Shown here: positions 14,888 through 17,276 of the stretch, piece after piece | Position numbering within the stretch: the first letter of the stretch is position 1 | How the letters are laid out: every line of letters starts with the position of its first letter | DNA from: Propionibacteriaceae bacterium | GTDB lineage: Bacteria; Actinomycetota; Actinomycetes; Propionibacteriales; Propionibacteriaceae | Direction of reading: 5' to 3' | Length of the DNA stretch: 17,276 nucleotides | Assembly (NCBI GenBank): GCA_030528545.1 | Contig: JAUMYR010000017.1 | Location: forward strand, 8,292-25,567 | Program-made: the position numbers and the translations under genes | The notes under the pieces: model-generated | Database searches by the model: none | Told to the model about the DNA's origin: nothing | What the model saw: the letters and a program-made list of their open reading frames with translations, nothing else

Positions 14888-15661
14888 TCACCCGCCGGAT
14901 CTTGGATGAGTCCAGGTGAAACTCGGTGGACGCCGGGCGGCGAAGGCGGCCATGCCTTCGGGCAGGTCTGGGCCGCAGGCGGCCTCTCGGACCCAGCTCG
15001 AGACGAGTTCTTCGGTCAGGGTGTCTTCGGTGTGGGCGTCCACGATCTGTTTGGTGGCTTGCAGGGTCAGCTGAGAGCGGCTGGCGATCGTCACAGCGAG
15101 TTGCTGAGCGCGCTCCCAGAGCAGCCCTGGCATCACTAACTCGTCGACCAGGCCGAGGTGTAGCGCCCTGGTCGCATTGATCCGGTCTCCGGTGTAGATG
15201 AGGTATTTGGTACCGGCTGGGCCAATCAGGGAGATGAGGCGCCGGGTGGCCGACAGCGGGTAGACGATGCCGAGTTTGGCCGGGGGGATTCCGAAATGGG
15301 AATCGTCGGCAGCGAGCCGGATGTCGGCCGCTGTCGCGAGCTGGCAGCCCCCGCCGAGACAGTTGCCGCGGATGGCGGCGATCACTGGTTTGGGGAAACT
15401 GGCGATGGTCTGTTCCGCCCGCACCGGCAGGTGGCTGTGATGCAGGTCGGTGAGCGAGGCGATGTCGGAGCCAGCACAGAAGGAGCGGCCCGCCCCGGTG
15501 AGAATCACCACCCGGACGGAGTCGTCGTCCGACAGCCGCCGAAACGCGGTGATGAGGTGTTCGTACATGCTGGGGCTCAGGGAGTTGAGCTTGTGCGGGC
15601 GGTTCATCGTGACGGTCGCGATCGCCCCATCCCGATCGACCAGGATCTCGGAGTCATTCAT
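14888..15661 (-). CDS. enoyl-CoA hydratase/isomerase-family protein, atypical active site
   Basis: A 257-residue crotonase-fold protein. The oxyanion-hole motifs are intact: FCAGSDI near residue 62-66 and GNCLGGGCQL at 99-108. However, the two glutamates used by hydratases are missing: Gln107 replaces the first and Pro127 (in FGIPPAKLG) the second. Tyr134 in KLGIVYP aligns with the tyrosine of E. coli methylmalonyl-CoA decarboxylase, but the His of that enzyme is Ser65 here. It is therefore not likely to be a standard hydratase. The substrate is unknown; a role on branched or propionate-derived CoA esters is only a guess. Start ATG 15661 has AGAGGAA 9 bases upstream. Confidence 0.83.
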   Translation of the reverse strand: MNDSEILVDRDGAIATVTMNRPHKLNSLSPSMYEHLITAFRRLSDDDSVRVVILTGAGRSFCAGSDIASLTDLHHSHLPVRAEQTIASFPKPVIAAIRGNCLGGGCQLATAADIRLAADDSHFGIPPAKLGIVYPLSATRRLISLIGPAGTKYLIYTGDRINATRALHLGLVDELVMPGLLWERAQQLAVTIASRSQLTLQATKQIVDAHTEDTLTEELVSSWVREAACGPDLPEGMAAFAARRPPSFTWTHPRSGG

Positions 15662-15670
15662 CTGTCAGGC

Positions 15671-15694
15671 TTCCTCTCGCCGAGATATAGCCTA
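15671..15694 (-). promoter_or_regulatory. RBS and candidate -10 for the crotonase gene
   Basis: On the minus strand TAGGCT (15694-15689), overlapped by TATATC (15689-15684), is a possible -10, and AGAGGAA (15677-15671) is the ribosome binding site. No clear -35 is visible. Confidence 0.4.
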
Positions 15695-15726
15695 ATTCCT
15701 GGGGCTGGGCAGCGCAGGGCTTTCGT

Positions 15727-15760
15727 CCGGTAACACCGGTGCCTGGGACGGTGCCACCGG
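15727..15760 (-). terminator. possible weak terminator after the amidohydrolase
   Basis: Two alternative hairpins: CACCGG/CCGGTG (15755-15760 with 15736-15741) and CCGGT-AAC-ACCGG (15727-15739). They share bases, so only one can form. There is no T tract. It lies just downstream of the amidohydrolase stop. Confidence 0.3.
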
Positions 15761-15770
15761 AGCGGGGCAC

Positions 15771-17192
15771 TCAGCAGGAACAGTGGGTGAACCTCCCACC
15801 CAGCGCGGTCGCCGCCACGGGAAGAGCCGACAGCTGTTCTGGGCTGGCGGTGAGCGGATCGGCGTCCAGGACGATCAGGTCCGCTGGTTCCCCGGGCCGG
15901 ACCTGGGTGCGGGTGGAGCAGGCGATCGCCGCCGCCACCCCGATCGCCTGCTCGCTATGCCATGGCCGTCCGGCGACGACGCGGTGGGCAGCAACCGAGA
16001 TGCTGTGCCAGGGATCGAGCGGAGCGACAGGGGCATCCGAACCGAATCTCACCTGGGCCCCGGCATCTAGCAGGCTGGCCAGGGGGAAGGCCCGGGCAGT
16101 GCGTCCGGCCCATAGCTGATCGGCGACCGCCCAGTCGTCGATCAGGTGAGTGGGCTGGATGCTGGCCGTGATCCCGAGGGCGGCGAAGCGGGGCAGGTCC
16201 TCGGCGGCGACGAGCTGGGCGTGTTCCACGCTTCCCCGCGCTCCGGTCGCCGCGAAGGCGTCCAGAACCATGGCCACGGCGCGGTCGCCGATCGCATGGA
16301 CGGCGGCATGGATGCCATGAGCATTGGCCTTGGTGAGGACCCCTGCGAGCACATCGGGCTGGATATTGGGCACACCATGCCAGCCGGGGTCATCGGCATA
16401 CCCGTCGTGGCACCAGGCGGTCCGGGAATTGATCGATCCGTCCCCGAAGATCTTGAGGGAGCCGACGGTGAGCAGTTCATGCAGCCGTTCACCGGTGCGC
16501 CATCCGGTCTTGATCAGCCGGTCCAGGTCTTCGAGCTGGGTGGCCGATACTACTTTGAGGGTGTCGAAACCCGCTGCCATGCGATCCAGCCAGCGTTCGG
16601 TCTTCCAGTTCATCTCGTAGTCGACGATCCCTACGACGCCCCGGGCAGAGACCGATTTCGCGGCCTCTGCGACGGCTCCCGGGCGGCTAGCGAACTCACC
16701 GAGAGCGCGTTGCCCGACCGAGAAGGCCTCGTGTTCGAGGAGGTGGCCATGGTGGCCGGACGGTAACCCGAAGCGGGCCAGCGCCGTGCTGTTCAGCCAG
16801 GCGCCGTGCAAGTCTCCGCTAAGCGCCACGATCGGACGCTGGGCGCTGATCTCGTCCAGCAGCGTCGCCGAAGGAGGGGCGGGCCACTGGGCGCAGCGGA
16901 AACCGTGCCCGAGGACCAGTCCGTCCTGCGGCCAGCAGGCGGCGCCGATCATGGCGGCCGCCTGTTCGGCGTTCTCGGCCCCCGATAGGTCGATCCCGCT
17001 GGACAACGCGGCGAAGGTGTCAAAGTGGACGTGGGAGTCCCACAGCCCGGGGATCACGATCCGGCCGTCGAGGTCGACCACTTCGACATCGCTGGCGGTG
17101 CTCACCGGACCGATGGCGGCGATCTCGCCATGAGCGATCCTGATCTCGACCGGTTCGGGGGAGCCGAGCAGCCGGACGTGACGCCAGATCAT
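15771..17192 (-). CDS. amidohydrolase, YtcJ-type
   Basis: A 473-residue metal-dependent hydrolase of the amidohydrolase superfamily, YtcJ/amidohydrolase_3 type, with unknown substrate. Metal and active-site marks are visible: His54 and His56 (WDSHVHF), Lys247 (LKIFGDGS, likely the bridging lysine), His299 (VHAIGDRAV), His324 (SVEHAQL) and Asp386 (FGSDAPV). The C-terminal GEPADLIVLDADPL belongs to the beta-sandwich domain. No signal peptide is seen, so it is cytoplasmic. It is shorter than the usual roughly 530-550 residues of YtcJ proteins, without an obvious break. Start ATG 17192 follows a strong AAGGAGGT 6 bases upstream. No promoter is evident, which would suit a downstream gene in an operon. 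Confidence 0.9.
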   Translation of the reverse strand: MIWRHVRLLGSPEPVEIRIAHGEIAAIGPVSTASDVEVVDLDGRIVIPGLWDSHVHFDTFAALSSGIDLSGAENAEQAAAMIGAACWPQDGLVLGHGFRCAQWPAPPSATLLDEISAQRPIVALSGDLHGAWLNSTALARFGLPSGHHGHLLEHEAFSVGQRALGEFASRPGAVAEAAKSVSARGVVGIVDYEMNWKTERWLDRMAAGFDTLKVVSATQLEDLDRLIKTGWRTGERLHELLTVGSLKIFGDGSINSRTAWCHDGYADDPGWHGVPNIQPDVLAGVLTKANAHGIHAAVHAIGDRAVAMVLDAFAATGARGSVEHAQLVAAEDLPRFAALGITASIQPTHLIDDWAVADQLWAGRTARAFPLASLLDAGAQVRFGSDAPVAPLDPWHSISVAAHRVVAGRPWHSEQAIGVAAAIACSTRTQVRPGEPADLIVLDADPLTASPEQLSALPVAATALGGRFTHCSC

Positions 17193-17276
17193 GAAAAGAC
17201 CTCCTTATCCGCGGGACGCGGGATCGTTCTTGGGGTAGTTGATGATTCGTTCAGAGGGTCAGGGCTCGACCCCACC
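17193..17276 (-). other. window edge, possible 3' end of an upstream gene
   Basis: Two minus-strand reading frames could be the tail of a gene entering from the right edge. One is open from 17275 and ends at a TGA (17191-17189) overlapping the amidohydrolase ATG, ending ADKEVFS. The other, bounded by an in-frame TGA at 17261-17259, has the more coding-like codon use and reads INYPKNDPASRG to a TAA at 17207-17205. Neither is long enough to prove. A hairpin GGGTC/GACCC lies near the edge. Confidence 0.25.
17199..17206 (-). promoter_or_regulatory. strong ribosome binding site of the amidohydrolase
   Basis: AAGGAGGT on the minus strand is a near-perfect Shine-Dalgarno sequence, 6 bases before ATG 17192. 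It is the strongest in the window and fixes the start. Confidence 0.85.

Noticed and set aside
1..17276. CRISPR array, mobile element, toxin-antitoxin or phage defence system
   Set aside because: No regularly spaced repeats, transposase, integrase, or toxin or nuclease cassette is visible. Coding density, gene order and base use look like ordinary core genome.

Overview
The window is high-GC, gene-dense DNA from an actinomycete, most likely a member of the Propionibacteriaceae. Two things suggest this. The pyrophosphate-dependent phosphofructokinase at 12949-14169 looks very close to the Propionibacterium freudenreichii enzyme as I recall it. The block at 3357-11759 also follows, gene for gene, the Mycobacterium tuberculosis order Rv1822 to Rv1832. 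Both statements come from memory of sequences and gene orders; no database search was run.

Layout. At 1-576 lie four tRNA genes: Val(CAC) on the minus strand, and Gly(GCC), Cys(GCA), Val(GAC) on the plus strand, ended by a clear terminator. At 716-3279 thrS and a HIT-family Ap4A phosphorylase-like gene overlap by 4 bases, as in the mycobacterial Rv2614c-Rv2613c pair. At 3357-5956 a PgsA2-type CDP-alcohol phosphatidyltransferase is followed by DUF881, Sbp and DUF881 membrane genes, all overlapping. At 6050-8881 come gcvH, a garA/odhI-type FHA protein carrying an extra zinc ribbon, the MerR-type ftsR, a bifunctional-nuclease (DUF151) gene and a second MerR regulator. At 8916-12910 gcvP overlaps a YihY-type membrane protein with a six-glycine zipper tail. 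A 14-bp palindrome separates this from the minus-strand pfp gene (12949-14169), which is divergent from a Sua5/YciO-type gene (14255-14875). The right end holds two minus-strand genes: a crotonase-fold protein lacking both usual catalytic glutamates and a YtcJ-type amidohydrolase. A possible partial coding end enters at the right edge.

How the genes work together. GcvH and GcvP are two of the four glycine cleavage components; gcvT and the lipoamide dehydrogenase gene are not here. The GarA-type protein between them is, in relatives, a phospho-switch controlling 2-oxoglutarate and glutamate metabolism. FtsR is a known activator of ftsZ in Corynebacterium. The PgsA2-DUF881-Sbp-DUF881 set looks like a membrane module made from one transcript. 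Pfp consumes pyrophosphate, which ThrRS and the Sua5-type enzyme release.

A recurring regulatory feature is a TAGGNT/TAGAAT -10 element exactly 6 bases before an ATG or GTG (pgsA, DUF151 gene, gcvP, Sua5 gene). This is the geometry expected for leaderless mRNAs. I see no CRISPR array, insertion sequence, phage gene or recognised defence system. The most interesting items are the zinc-ribbon GarA, the DUF881-Sbp-DUF881 module, the glycine-zipper tail, the altered crotonase and the leaderless promoters. No gap without a gene exceeds 300 bases.
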